DNA of 64,000 bases from assembly GCF_016406125.1 (NCBI RefSeq), contig NZ_CP066339.1, forward strand, positions 4,960,001 through 5,024,000, given 5' to 3'. This DNA comes from Alicyclobacillus sp. SO9 (GTDB lineage: Bacteria > Bacillota > Bacilli > Alicyclobacillales > Alicyclobacillaceae). Shown piece after piece: positions 47,804 to 56,209 of this stretch (within the stretch, counting starts at the first letter, position 1; the number at the start of each line of letters is the position of its first letter). Under the pieces are notes generated by a model. The model worked only from the letters and a program-made list of their open reading frames with translations. It searched no databases and was not told the origin of the DNA. The translations under genes were made by a program, and so were the position numbers.

Positions 47804-48262
47804 TTAGCACGGGGCATCCGGTACCCCTTCTTCATCTGAAACAATAAGCCCGTTTCTTAGTAACAGTGCAACGGTTACTCCGACACCCTGTTTTTTGTTT
47901 CCTGAAAATGAACCATCGTATATGACATTGCTGCCACATGAAGGACTGTTCTTTTTGAGAATTGCCGTGGTTGCTTTGATAGTTTGTGCCACATTGAGCG
48001 TTCGGTACGCTCCATCAATAAAACTCTGTGTAACATCATTGCCATGACTGTCGATGACTCTGGCTGTACCGTCAAGCACGTCAAACCCATCTCCCCCAAC
48101 AATTTCAGCTGGAAACCTCGGCGTCGGAAGTCCCCCGAGTTGTTCAGGACATACTGGAACAGCCTCTCTGTTTTGAACCAATTTCTCAACTTCTGGATGC
48201 AGTGCGGACTTATTATCATATCGACACTTGCATCCAATCAGACAAGAGCTAACAATTTTTAT
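47804..48262 (-). CDS. DUF523 family protein
   Basis: IVSSCLIGCKCRYDNKSALH, VPVCPEQLGGLPTPRFPAEI and SPSCGSNVIYDGSFSGNKKQ match DUF523, a Cys-conserved family of unproven role. Family members start almost at the first motif. The best ribosome site, GGGGAGG, is followed 8 nt later by ATA (48262), not ATG. A longer frame from ATG 48340 adds 26 unconserved residues without a good site. Either ATA initiates, or the base is wrong. It follows the TetR gene with no gap and is probably cotranscribed. Confidence 0.8.
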   Translation of the reverse strand: MKIVSSCLIGCKCRYDNKSALHPEVEKLVQNREAVPVCPEQLGGLPTPRFPAEIVGGDGFDVLDGTARVIDSHGNDVTQSFIDGAYRTLNVAQTIKATTAILKKNSPSCGSNVIYDGSFSGNKKQGVGVTVALLLRNGLIVSDEEGVPDAPC

Positions 48263-48340
48263 CGTAGTCGCCTCCCCGAGAGTGGCCCATTCATAATGAT
48301 GGCACCAAAAGCATTGGCCGTACAGGGATACCCACAACAT

Positions 48341-48955
48341 TTACGGACAAAACGTCAAACAGAGTTGTTCTAAAATGCTTTCGGGCGACAAGCCCCGTAC
48401 ATTTCTTTGAAACAGATACGTATCACTGCGTAATACGGTAAGCAACAAGTCTGATCGAAAGACGCTGTCAGGGGATGGTTGCCCAGCCGTATTCATTTCG
48501 TCAAACAGCGCGGTGAATACTTCATGCAGTTGATCATATATGGGGTTGCGTCTACCTGCCGCAGTCCGACTCCTGTCAGCGCCTTCTTCGACACCCGTCA
48601 GAAGCTGCAGCTTCGTCTCCCGAAAACGGATGAATATGCTGAGAACGCCTTTCAACCGCTGTCTGGGCATGTCACCTTTGTGTTGTTCCAAGTACGCCTC
48701 AATGTCTTCAAACAGAATCACAACGTTGTCTTTAATTAACTCCAAACACAACTCGCTCTTATTTCTATAATGGCGGTACAGGGTACCTGGCCCGATTTGA
48801 GCTTCAGTGGCAAGCTGATTCATACTCACTTTTTCTACGCCGTGCTTTTCAAAGAGCATACTAGCCACGTCTAATATGCGCTGACGATTCTCTGCAGCAT
48901 CCCTACGCCTTGTTCGTGTCTCTCCTGGATGATTCATAACATCAAGTCCCCACAT
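48341..48955 (-). CDS. TetR-family repressor
   Basis: The N-terminal HTH runs RRRDAAENRQRILDVASMLF, then LATEAQIGPGTLYRHYRNKS, and a helical ligand domain of about 130 residues follows. The start could be ATG 48955 or ATG 48937. It is divergent from an MFS transporter. A perfect 20-bp palindrome overlaps the promoter between them, making it the likely repressor of the transporter and of itself. The inducer is unknown. Confidence 0.9.
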   Translation of the reverse strand: MWGLDVMNHPGETRTRRRDAAENRQRILDVASMLFEKHGVEKVSMNQLATEAQIGPGTLYRHYRNKSELCLELIKDNVVILFEDIEAYLEQHKGDMPRQRLKGVLSIFIRFRETKLQLLTGVEEGADRSRTAAGRRNPIYDQLHEVFTALFDEMNTAGQPSPDSVFRSDLLLTVLRSDTYLFQRNVRGLSPESILEQLCLTFCP

Positions 48956-48971
48956 TGGAATAGCACTGCCG

Positions 48972-49001
48972 TTGACAAACGGAGATATCTCCGTTTATTA
49001 T
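48972..49001 (+). promoter_or_regulatory. Promoter with 20-bp palindromic TetR operator
   Basis: TTGACA (48972-48977), an 18-bp spacer and TATTAT (48996-49001). The spacer is filled by AAACGGAGAT/ATCTCCGTTT (48977-48996), a perfect palindrome. A repressor bound here would block RNA polymerase. Confidence 0.85.
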
Positions 49002-49085
49002 AACAGGAGTGGTCTCCGCTTTATCATAGCGAATCGATGGACTGCATACAAGACGTTGGAGTCACTGTAAGGAGTGAAGCGAAGA

Positions 49086-50477
49086 ATGCACAACGAGAAC
49101 CCATTCTCATGGAGGTTCGTTGCACCGATGTATATGGGTTCAACGTTGAACCCAATTAACAGCTCAATGCTAGCCACAGCATTAGTGCCCATTTCGGCAT
49201 TTATGCATGTTTCGGTTGCACAAACCACAGTACTCGTTACCGCCCTCTATCTGGCGAGTTCGATTGCTCAACCGACTGCCGGAAAGCTTTCTGTGGAATT
49301 CGGCCCCCGCAGGGTTTTCTTAACAGGCATTCTCCTGGTGCTTTTGGGCGGTCTGCTGGGTGGATTTGGACTTGACTTAACCATGCTCATTCTCTCTCGG
49401 ATTCTTATCGGCATTGGAACTTCTACCGCCTACCCGTCTGCCATGCTTTTGATTCGCAGACGTGCAGAGTCGGCAGGGATGGCAAAACCGCCCGGAAACG
49501 TACTGGGTGCACTCCAAATTGCCGGAGTGGCTACAGCAGCTGTGGGACTCCCCATTGGCGGAGTGCTCGTAGATGCGTGGGGGTGGCGGACAGTATTTCT
49601 GGTGAATATCCCCTTTGCGCTGGTTGCATTTGTCATGGCTGCTCTTTGGATTCCAAAGGACGGACCTATCGTCGGCGGCAGAACCATTGGACAAGTCCTA
49701 TCTCGTATTGATATCACCGGTATTGTCGGATTCGCTGCAACCATCACTGCCCTGATGGTCTTCCTCTTCTCGCTGCCTCGTGCCGAGTGGATTGTTTTAG
49801 CTCTCTCTGTCGTATTTGGTGTTTTGCTCATATGGTGGGAGCTTCAGTCAAACCATCCTTTTATCGATGTGCGTATGCTCGCTACCAACTTAGCCTTAGC
49901 CCGAACCTACGTACGGTTTTCCTTAATCACGCTGTGTATCTACACAGTCCTCTACGGTGTTACTGAATGGATTGGTGCGGCACGGGGAACGTCAGCACTC
50001 GAAGCCGGTCTACTCATACTCCCTATGAGCGTTGTTTCGGCGATCATTGTTGGCCCTGTTTCGAAAAGAAACTTGGTGCGGGGCCCGTTGCTTGTTTGTG
50101 CGGGATCGTCCATTGTTGCCTCGATTGGCGTGCTCTTTCTCACCGGGAGTACTTCAATTGTCTGGATTGTGCTCATTACGGTAGTGTTCGGCGTCACGAT
50201 GGGTACGATGGCTAGTGCCAACCAGACAGCTTTGTACCTGCAGGTGACTTCCGAGCAAATTGGAACCGCTTCAGGACTGCTCCGGACCTTCGGATACATC
50301 GGTTCAATTGCTTCCTCAGCACTCATCGGTATTGTTTTTCACGCAAGGGTGTCCGACGGCGGTCTTCATCATATTGCACTCATCATGATAACGATAAGCG
50401 CGATTGCCCTGATTTTGACCACTGCCGACCGCCGATTGAAAGTCCTTAACAAACAAACAGCAGGAGTTGCACCCTAA
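49086..50477 (+). CDS. MFS drug-efflux-type transporter (DHA2-like)
   Basis: The ATG at 49086 follows AAGGAG by 11 nt (463 residues); a GTG 12 nt earlier is the alternative. There are about 14 hydrophobic segments. Motif A is GKLSVEFGPRRVFLTG. SRILIGIGTSTAYPSAMLL and the antiporter-type ATAAVGLPIGGVLVDAWGWR in TM5 fit EmrB/QacA-like proton-coupled exporters. The divergent TetR and its operator suggest substrate-induced expression. The substrate cannot be told from sequence. Confidence 0.88.
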   Translation: MHNENPFSWRFVAPMYMGSTLNPINSSMLATALVPISAFMHVSVAQTTVLVTALYLASSIAQPTAGKLSVEFGPRRVFLTGILLVLLGGLLGGFGLDLTMLILSRILIGIGTSTAYPSAMLLIRRRAESAGMAKPPGNVLGALQIAGVATAAVGLPIGGVLVDAWGWRTVFLVNIPFALVAFVMAALWIPKDGPIVGGRTIGQVLSRIDITGIVGFAATITALMVFLFSLPRAEWIVLALSVVFGVLLIWWELQSNHPFIDVRMLATNLALARTYVRFSLITLCIYTVLYGVTEWIGAARGTSALEAGLLILPMSVVSAIIVGPVSKRNLVRGPLLVCAGSSIVASIGVLFLTGSTSIVWIVLITVVFGVTMGTMASANQTALYLQVTSEQIGTASGLLRTFGYIGSIASSALIGIVFHARVSDGGLHHIALIMITISAIALILTTADRRLKVLNKQTAGVAP

Positions 50478-50601
50478 TAAACAGAGAACATGCGCAAAAC
50501 ACGGAAATACGAAGACATGACATACGCCGTGGCTGAGTGTTACATCGCCCAGTTTAACAGTCCCACGGGAGTTGAAATCATTCTTGCAGTTGCATCTCAC
50601 C

Positions 50602-50620
50602 AATTAGTTTGGTACTAATT
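50602..50620. promoter_or_regulatory. MarR-type operator candidate
   Basis: AATTAGT and ACTAATT are 7-bp inverted arms around 5 bp, upstream of the MarR gene. The form and position suit MarR autoregulation. Confidence 0.55.
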
Positions 50621-50671
50621 AAATATGTACAAAGTATTTTGCGGAGGGGTACAGGAGGAGGGGTCCAGATA

Positions 50672-51136
50672 GATCCTACAGACGTTTTTGTAAACAATTT
50701 GGGACATTGGGTCCGCCGTGTCTACCATGAAATCACAATCCACACGAATGAGGTTCTGCGCCCCTACGGCTTAGCTAGGAGCCAATGGGAAGTTTTATAC
50801 CGCATAGCCGGTTCCGACAGTCCTGATGGCATTACTCAGAAGGAACTACAAACGACTATGAAGGTTGAATCGGGAACATTGACCGGAATTGTGGATTCTC
50901 TAGTGAAAAAAGGTTGGCTCGTCCGAGAAGAACACCCGTCTGACAGACGAATAAAACGACTCAAGATGACACATGAGGGCCATCAAAGCTGGGTAGATAT
51001 ACCCAATCCCATTGAGGTCCTTCGCCCACAAATGATGAACGGTATTACCTCCGAAGAGGAAGCTTTCGTTGTCAAACTCCTGCAGAAGGCAGTGTTGAAT
51101 TTGAACTTGTTAGATAATGAGGGGGAAAGCAAGTGA
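50672..51136 (+). CDS. MarR-family regulator
   Basis: The conserved domain starts near DVFVNNLGHWVRRVYHEITI. The winged helix is GITQKELQTTMKVESGTLTG, followed by SLVKKGWLVREEHPSDRRIK with the typical Asp-Arg wing. The start is uncertain. GGAGG at about 50657 is followed by ATA at 50672, while TTG at 50609 and 50639 lack ribosome sites and run through the leader. The stop overlaps the next GTG, so the regulator probably controls the SDR gene. The ligand is unknown. Confidence 0.82.
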   Translation, partial: DPTDVFVNNLGHWVRRVYHEITIHTNEVLRPYGLARSQWEVLYRIAGSDSPDGITQKELQTTMKVESGTLTGIVDSLVKKGWLVREEHPSDRRIKRLKMTHEGHQSWVDIPNPIEVLRPQMMNGITSEEEAFVVKLLQKAVLNLNLLDNEGESK

Positions 51137-51993
51137 AGGTGTTGGTTACAGGAGCCACGGGATACATTGGCAATCGTTTATTACACTCATTGCAAGCTTC
51201 TGGGCATGATGTAAAAGTATTAGTCAGAAGCCGCGTTGACCCCATTGATTCACTTGAGAACATCGAGCAGGTGGTTGGAAACCTAGCTGTTCCCGACTCA
51301 CTCGAGAACGTGACCCAGGATGTCGAGACGGTATTTCATTTAGGTGGCGGTATGCGACCTTCTGATGGAAATCTAACGGCCGTAAATGTAGATGGAACAA
51401 GGCGTTTAATGAAAGATGCAATCAAACACCGCGTTCGACGCTTCATTTATTTGAGCGCTGCTGTCGTCTATGGAGACATTGTCACACCGCCGGCGTCTGA
51501 GGGGACCGTGTGTAATCCCTTACGTGATCATGCGTATGCAATTTCAAAGATGCAAGCTGAGGAGCAGCTCCTGTCCCTCGGCAATGATAAGACAGACGTT
51601 GTGATTATCCGAATTCCACAGGTGTACAGTGCGGGAAGTCCGTCGATAACTCGATTTCCTCAGTTAGCGGCGATGGTCGAAGGGAACAACACCACCCATT
51701 TTGTTCATCGAGAGGACGTGGTTCGAGCCATTTTAATGCTGGCAAGTTCCGATTATGCTCCGGGAATTTATAACGTCGCCGATGACCAGCCGCTGACAGT
51801 CCACGATGCCGCCTCCATTATTCGCAAATCTTTGGGTACTGCAGACCGAAAGCCCCAAGGGCAAGCAACCATTCCCCCGATGCTGCGTCGAGTCATGGAG
51901 GCAACATTAGTGTTAGACACGAGCAAAATAAGACATTTGGGTTTCTCACTCAAGTATCCAAGCCTTGAGGAAGGCATTTTTCATGAAAAATGA
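51133..51993 (+). CDS. NAD-dependent epimerase/dehydratase (extended SDR)
   Basis: A 286-residue Rossmann protein. Nucleotide-binding GATGYIG lies at residue 7, and the YAISK catalytic Tyr/Lys near 137 is preceded by IYLSAAVVYG. IRIPQVYSAG and a DVVRAILML motif fit extended SDRs acting on nucleotide sugars or related carbonyls. The start is GTG overlapping the MarR stop (GTGA), with GAGGGGG upstream. The exact substrate is not assigned. Confidence 0.88.
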   Translation: MKVLVTGATGYIGNRLLHSLQASGHDVKVLVRSRVDPIDSLENIEQVVGNLAVPDSLENVTQDVETVFHLGGGMRPSDGNLTAVNVDGTRRLMKDAIKHRVRRFIYLSAAVVYGDIVTPPASEGTVCNPLRDHAYAISKMQAEEQLLSLGNDKTDVVIIRIPQVYSAGSPSITRFPQLAAMVEGNNTTHFVHREDVVRAILMLASSDYAPGIYNVADDQPLTVHDAASIIRKSLGTADRKPQGQATIPPMLRRVMEATLVLDTSKIRHLGFSLKYPSLEEGIFHEK

Positions 51994-52092
51994 ATGAGTT
52001 CTGCGGCCATCCTCGCCTGCATCCGGAGAAGGTGGTCGCTCAGTCTCGCTCGACAGTTCGACCTTTTCATTCAAACGCTGCGATATATCACA

Positions 52093-52275
52093 TTACGTGT
52101 GCACATTACGGGATGACATTACGGAGCTACATTGCACTGGTGAGTTACATCTGCTGCAAAATCCAGTGTGCATATCTTGTCCCCTTTGGCGTTTAAAGCA
52201 CGTTTGGAAGATTCGATGCATTTCTTCGTGAGAAATCTCCTGCTGGCACCTCATACAGAAACACTTAACTGTCAC
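52093..52275 (-). CDS. Small zinc-ribbon-like protein
   Basis: The start is GTG with GAGG 8 nt upstream. The 60-residue product has two CxxC pairs, CMRC and CSRC, about 30 residues apart. This is compatible with a zinc ribbon, but the sequence between has no known family. It lies alone in the 580-bp gap between the SDR and crcB genes; the rest of that gap (51994-52577) shows nothing else. Confidence 0.45.
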   Translation of the reverse strand: MTVKCFCMRCQQEISHEEMHRIFQTCFKRQRGQDMHTGFCSRCNSPVQCSSVMSSRNVHT

Positions 52276-52577
52276 CTTTATCGCCTCGTTTTCTTACCTT
52301 ACGCCCATGTTTGGTGACAATCCAACTCGCAACCCGGGCATACCAGACACATCAAGTGGTAAACGGGCATGCTTACAAGTGGCAGTGATACAGTCTTCCT
52401 ATGAAACAAAGTATACAGATTAAATGTTACGACCAGTTTACGATCGCATTTCCATTCGCTTACTTTTAGACGAGATTAGCCACATTAGCGACCGCAACAT
52501 TTGACATACAGTGAGTGGGACGGCAGCATTTGAGAACTAACGAGATCGATCTTACTCGATCTTACAATCGCATCGGA

Positions 52578-52940
52578 TTACAGTATCAGGCTGACCCACA
52601 CGACGAAACACCCGGCAAGCAGTGAACTCCCTAAGTAAATGAACGCTTTTCTCTTGCTCTTCCTTGCCAAATGCAGACTTTCTGCGGACATCGTGGAAAA
52701 TGTTGTAAATCCCCCGCAAAATCCGGTACCAAGTAGCAGCCACCAGTTCACATCCGCAGAAACAGTACCCAGGTTCCGAAATATCAGCCCCAGCAGAAGG
52801 GCCCCAAACACATTCACAACCCAGGTGCCCCAAGGAAAATCAGATTGGGAAATGCGTACGGTCAGGCTGCCAATGCCGTATCTCAATACCGATCCCGCTG
52901 TTGCACCCACCCCAACCACCACCTCGGCCGATAAGCTCAT
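52578..52940 (-). CDS. crcB: CrcB/Fluc fluoride channel subunit (second)
   Basis: The ATG at 52940 overlaps the stop of the first crcB (ATGA). The 120-residue protein has four membrane helices. GSVLRYGIGSLT near 13, WGTWVVNVFGALLLG and GFCGGFTTFSTMSAE are CrcB/Fluc signatures. Fluc channels are dual-topology dimers. Paired genes usually encode antiparallel heterodimers that export fluoride. Confidence 0.95.
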   Translation of the reverse strand: MSLSAEVVVGVGATAGSVLRYGIGSLTVRISQSDFPWGTWVVNVFGALLLGLIFRNLGTVSADVNWWLLLGTGFCGGFTTFSTMSAESLHLARKSKRKAFIYLGSSLLAGCFVVWVSLIL

Positions 52941-53419
52941 TCCCTCATCCCCTTTAGATCGCGATGAGCCGAGGGTGTCTCGGCGACATCTTCCGAACTC
53001 AGGGTGATTTGGGGACTGATTCGGGGACTGATTCGGGGGCGCACCCAAGATTCTGCAAGAGACTCTCCAGCCAAGACCAGAAATACACCTCCAACCAGAC
53101 TTAGTCCGGTGTACACCAGCGCTGCAGCAGGATTGTTCGTTGCGACTTGTAAGATATTGAGTGTAAACGTGGAAAAGGTGGTAAAGGCCCCGAGAAAACC
53201 CACGCTGACGCCGAGTTGAAGCCATTCACGCACCCGCCTGCGTGATGCCGCAATATAGAAGAAGCCAATGAAGAACGACCCAACCAGGTTGCTTACCAGA
53301 GTAGCAAATGGCATCTGAAACGCCGGAACCATTCCCACGACGGGACCAAGCAGGTGTTCCAACAAGACGCGTGAAGCGCCTCCCAACGCAGCAAAAACAG
53401 CAATTGCAAAGATGTTCAT
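52937..53419 (-). CDS. crcB: CrcB/Fluc fluoride channel subunit (first)
   Basis: I chose the ATG at 53419, after GGAGGGG (160 residues). ALGGASRVLLEHLLG, FATLVSNLVGSFFIGF and VGFLGAFTTFSTFTLN are CrcB motifs. The C-terminus carries a tail of about 40 residues rich in Ser/Pro and acidic residues that the second copy lacks. It lies directly behind a fluoride riboswitch. Confidence 0.95.
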   Translation of the reverse strand: MNIFAIAVFAALGGASRVLLEHLLGPVVGMVPAFQMPFATLVSNLVGSFFIGFFYIAASRRRVREWLQLGVSVGFLGAFTTFSTFTLNILQVATNNPAAALVYTGLSLVGGVFLVLAGESLAESWVRPRISPRISPQITLSSEDVAETPSAHRDLKGMRE

Positions 53420-53445
53420 AATGCCCCTCCTTCGATGTTTGACGC

Positions 53446-53485
53446 AAAAAGGCTCCTGCGAACCTAAATGCGTTTCGCAGGAGCC
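53446..53485 (-). terminator. Riboswitch-controlled terminator
   Basis: GGCTCCTGCGAA and TTCGCAGGAGCC form a 12-bp stem followed by TTTTT on the minus strand. The 5' arm overlaps the end of the fluoride aptamer, so aptamer folding and terminator formation compete. Confidence 0.9.
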
Positions 53486-53530
53486 ATCAACCACGAAGGT
53501 AGTTTTCTCGGTGAGCTCCATCACCTTTGC
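53474..53530 (-). ncRNA. Fluoride riboswitch (crcB motif)
   Basis: On the minus strand GGTGATGGAGCTCACC (53525-53510) is the conserved 5' stem-loop. AAACTACC and TGGTTGATGGCTCCTGC follow, matching the conserved 3' TGATGGCnCCT segment of the crcB RNA. It lies upstream of two crcB genes and overlaps an intrinsic terminator, implying transcriptional activation by fluoride. Confidence 0.9.
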
Positions 53531-53675
53531 AATACTTACAATGTACTTGTGACGACTCACGCCGTCCTGTGGCTTCATTGTAACCAGTAGACAGAGTCTC
53601 CGTCAACTGCGGTACATCTCCGTCCCCGGACACGATGTAAGGCCGTCGGCTGAGTGAATGGGATGGCTGCCGGGA

Positions 53676-53935
53676 TGGGCCCGGGCTCCGTCGGCGAGCC
53701 GGTTAGTGCCTGAAGGGCAGGCCCGGGCTCCGTCGGCGAGCCGATTAGTGCCTGAGGGGCAGGCCCGGGCTCCGTCAGCGAGCCGGTTAGTGCCTGAGGG
53801 GCAGGCCCGGGCTCCGTCGGCGAGCCGATTAGTGCCTGAGGGGCAGGCCCGGGCTCCGTCAGCGAGCCGATTAGTGCCTGAGGGGCAGGCCCGGGCTCCG
53901 TCGGCGAGCCGATTAGTGCCTCGAATGATCCCTAT
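53676..53935. repeat. 42-bp tandem repeat
   Basis: Six copies with one or two variable positions, each containing GGCCCGGGCTCCGTC, GGCGAGCC and TTAGTGCCTGA. The plus strand is open across it because 42 is divisible by three (repeat peptide GQARAPSASRLVPE), but there is no supporting ribosome site or homology. Confidence 0.88.
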
Positions 53936-54668
53936 TTGGCAAAGGGCGATGCAATTGTGATCCCAATGATCCCTATTGCCACCCGGCCCGAGACATTAGG
54001 GAGCGAAATGATCACTACCGCGGAGTGGGGCAAGGTGGAGCGTAGGTAATAAGGCGCAACGGGATCCCTATTGTAGAAGCCGGCTCGTGATAGTGATCGC
54101 ATCGATCACTATTGGTTGGCGCGCGTCATAATAGGGAGCAAAAGGATCCTTAACGAACGGATGTTTGCGAACGAAGTGGCTTGGACCGGGAGCCTGCATG
54201 AGTGGTACCGTCTTGTTTTAAACCAAATTCATCATATTATGGTCTACAATGGGAATCCGGTGATATAAGTCGAATAAAAGGAACTTTTCCGCTCACCTTC
54301 TTCGTCGATCGCGCTGTCTGATGCTGACGGAATGGCTGGCGGGATGGGCCCGGGCTCCGTCGGCGAGCCGGTTAGTGCCTCGAATGATCCCTATTTGGCA
54401 AAGGGCGATGCAATTGTGATCCCAATGATCCCTATTGCCACCCGGCCCGAGACATTAGGGAGCGAAATGATCACTACCGCGGAGAGGGGCAAGGTGGAGC
54501 GTAGGTAATAGGGCGCAACGGGATCCCTATTGTAGACGGCGGCTGGTGATAGTGATCGCATCGATCACTATTGGCTGGCCCGCGTCGTAATAGGGAGCAA
54601 AAGGATCACTAACGAACGGATGTTTCCGAACGAAGTGGCTTGGACCGGGAGCCTGCATGAGTGGTACC
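53893..54668. repeat. Two about 0.32-kb direct repeats related to family A, inverted
   Basis: Copies lie at about 53893-54214 and 54350-54668 and are nearly identical. Each contains GATAGTGATC/GATCACTATT (54089-54113 and 54548-54572), CAACGGGATCCCTATTGTAG and AATAGGGAGCAAAAGGATC, the reverse complements of modules in the 7.8-8.8 kb array. Between them (54215-54349) and after them (54669-54821) I see no gene. Confidence 0.85.
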
Positions 54669-54821
54669 ATCTTGTCATCCTCCTCATAGAACTGGTTGTG
54701 TTGACAGGTCCAATTTTACCCAGATTCTACTCAGAGGAGAGACAAGACAAGATGGCATTGTTCCACTATCTTGGTGACCGCCAACCGTACACCGGCATAG
54801 GGATTCGGCGGCAGTTACTAG

Positions 54822-56075
54822 TTACTGTGCGTAGCTCAACCCTTCATACATGGGATAGCGCACTGTCAACGCATCGACTAAGCCCCGTGCCTCGGCCAGG
54901 GCTGCATCGCCAAACTCGCTCTGCAGGGCTACCTTGAAGATGTCTGCAATTTCGCTCATAGCCTGTGTATCAAAGCCGCGAGTCGTGACGGCAGGTGTAC
55001 CAATGCGGATGCCGCTGGTGACGAAGGGTTTGGCGGGATCGAATGGAATCGTGTTTTTGTTGACCGTAACACCGACTTCGTCCAGCCTGTGTTCTGCTTC
55101 CTTACCTGTTAAATCGAAGTTTCTTACGTCAATCAGCAGAAGGTGGTTGTCAGTGCCGCCTGAAACCAGTTTAAATCCGCGGGCACCCAAGGCTTGTGCC
55201 AAAGCCGCTGCATTCTCAACAATCCGCTTGGAGTAATCCTTGAATTCGGGCTTTAGCGCCTCTCCAAAGGCGACAGCTTTGGCTGCAATGACGTGCATCA
55301 ACGGGCCGCCCTGAATACCGGGGAAAATGGCTTTGTCAATGGCTTTCGCAAACTCCTCGGTTGTCAGAATCATGCCGCCGCGAGGACCCCGCAGGGTTTT
55401 ATGCGTGGTTGTCGTTGTAAAATGGGCATAGGGAATCGGAGAAGGATGGTGGCCTGTTGCAACCAAGCCTGCTATGTGGGCCATGTCGACCATGAGATAG
55501 GCTCCGACTTCGTCAGCAATGTCACGCATCTTTTTAAAGTCAATAATCCGCGGATAAGCACTGGCGCCGGCGACTATCATCTTGGGGCGGTGTTCCTTGG
55601 CCGCAGCCAAGACTTTATCGTAGTCGATGCGTTGCGTCTGTTCATCTACGCCGTAGGCGACAAAGTTGTATAGTTTTCCGGAAAAGTTTACAGGACTCCC
55701 GTGGGTCAAGTGACCGCCGTGAGAAAGGTTCATTCCAAGTACAGTGTCACCGGGATCTAACATGGCATGATAGACAGCCATGTTGGCCTGAGCACCAGAG
55801 TGAGGCTGTACATTTGCATGTTCGGCACCGAAGAGTGCCTTTGCCCGATCCCGCGCCAGGTTTTCCACGACATCCACGTACTCACAGCCGCCGTAATAAC
55901 GTTTACCTGGATAGCCCTCAGCGTACTTGTTTGTCAAAACACTGCCCATTGCCTGCATAACAGCTTCACTTACAAAATTTTCTGACGCAATCAACTCAAT
56001 CTTATTTCGCTGTCTCTGCAACTCTTGCTCCATTGCTTCTGCAACTTCATTGTCCCAGTCTTTCAAATTAGCCAA
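54822..56075 (-). CDS. glyA: Serine hydroxymethyltransferase
   Basis: It interconverts serine and glycine with tetrahydrofolate, a PLP enzyme and main one-carbon source. The 417-residue protein has [31 protein letters not shown], and the PLP lysine in [15 protein letters not shown] near 225. The start is TTG at 56075 with GAGAGGG upstream. It resumes the conserved glyA-ywlG-rpiB-ywlE order. Confidence 0.98.
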   Translation of the reverse strand: MANLKDWDNEVAEAMEQELQRQRNKIELIASENFVSEAVMQAMGSVLTNKYAEGYPGKRYYGGCEYVDVVENLARDRAKALFGAEHANVQPHSGAQANMAVYHAMLDPGDTVLGMNLSHGGHLTHGSPVNFSGKLYNFVAYGVDEQTQRIDYDKVLAAAKEHRPKMIVAGASAYPRIIDFKKMRDIADEVGAYLMVDMAHIAGLVATGHHPSPIPYAHFTTTTTHKTLRGPRGGMILTTEEFAKAIDKAIFPGIQGGPLMHVIAAKAVAFGEALKPEFKDYSKRIVENAAALAQALGARGFKLVSGGTDNHLLLIDVRNFDLTGKEAEHRLDEVGVTVNKNTIPFDPAKPFVTSGIRIGTPAVTTRGFDTQAMSEIADIFKVALQSEFGDAALAEARGLVDALTVRYPMYEGLSYAQ

Positions 56076-56209
56076 CCAAATCCCTCTCTTTCTCCCTCTC
56101 TCAGTCTGATTTTATCTTACACGATTTGTACCAACCCGTCTGCCGCGAATTCCATTCAACAGGTCTAACCCATTCAACTCATTCAACCCATTCAACTCAT
56201 TCAACACAC

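Noticed and set aside
53676-53935. Possible CRISPR array (42-bp period)
   Set aside because: The whole 42 bp is repeated, leaving no unique spacers.
53658-53960. Open frame encoding a 14-residue repeat peptide
   Set aside because: It arises because the 42-bp repeat unit is divisible by three; there is no ribosome site, and the same DNA modules occur in clearly non-coding arrays.
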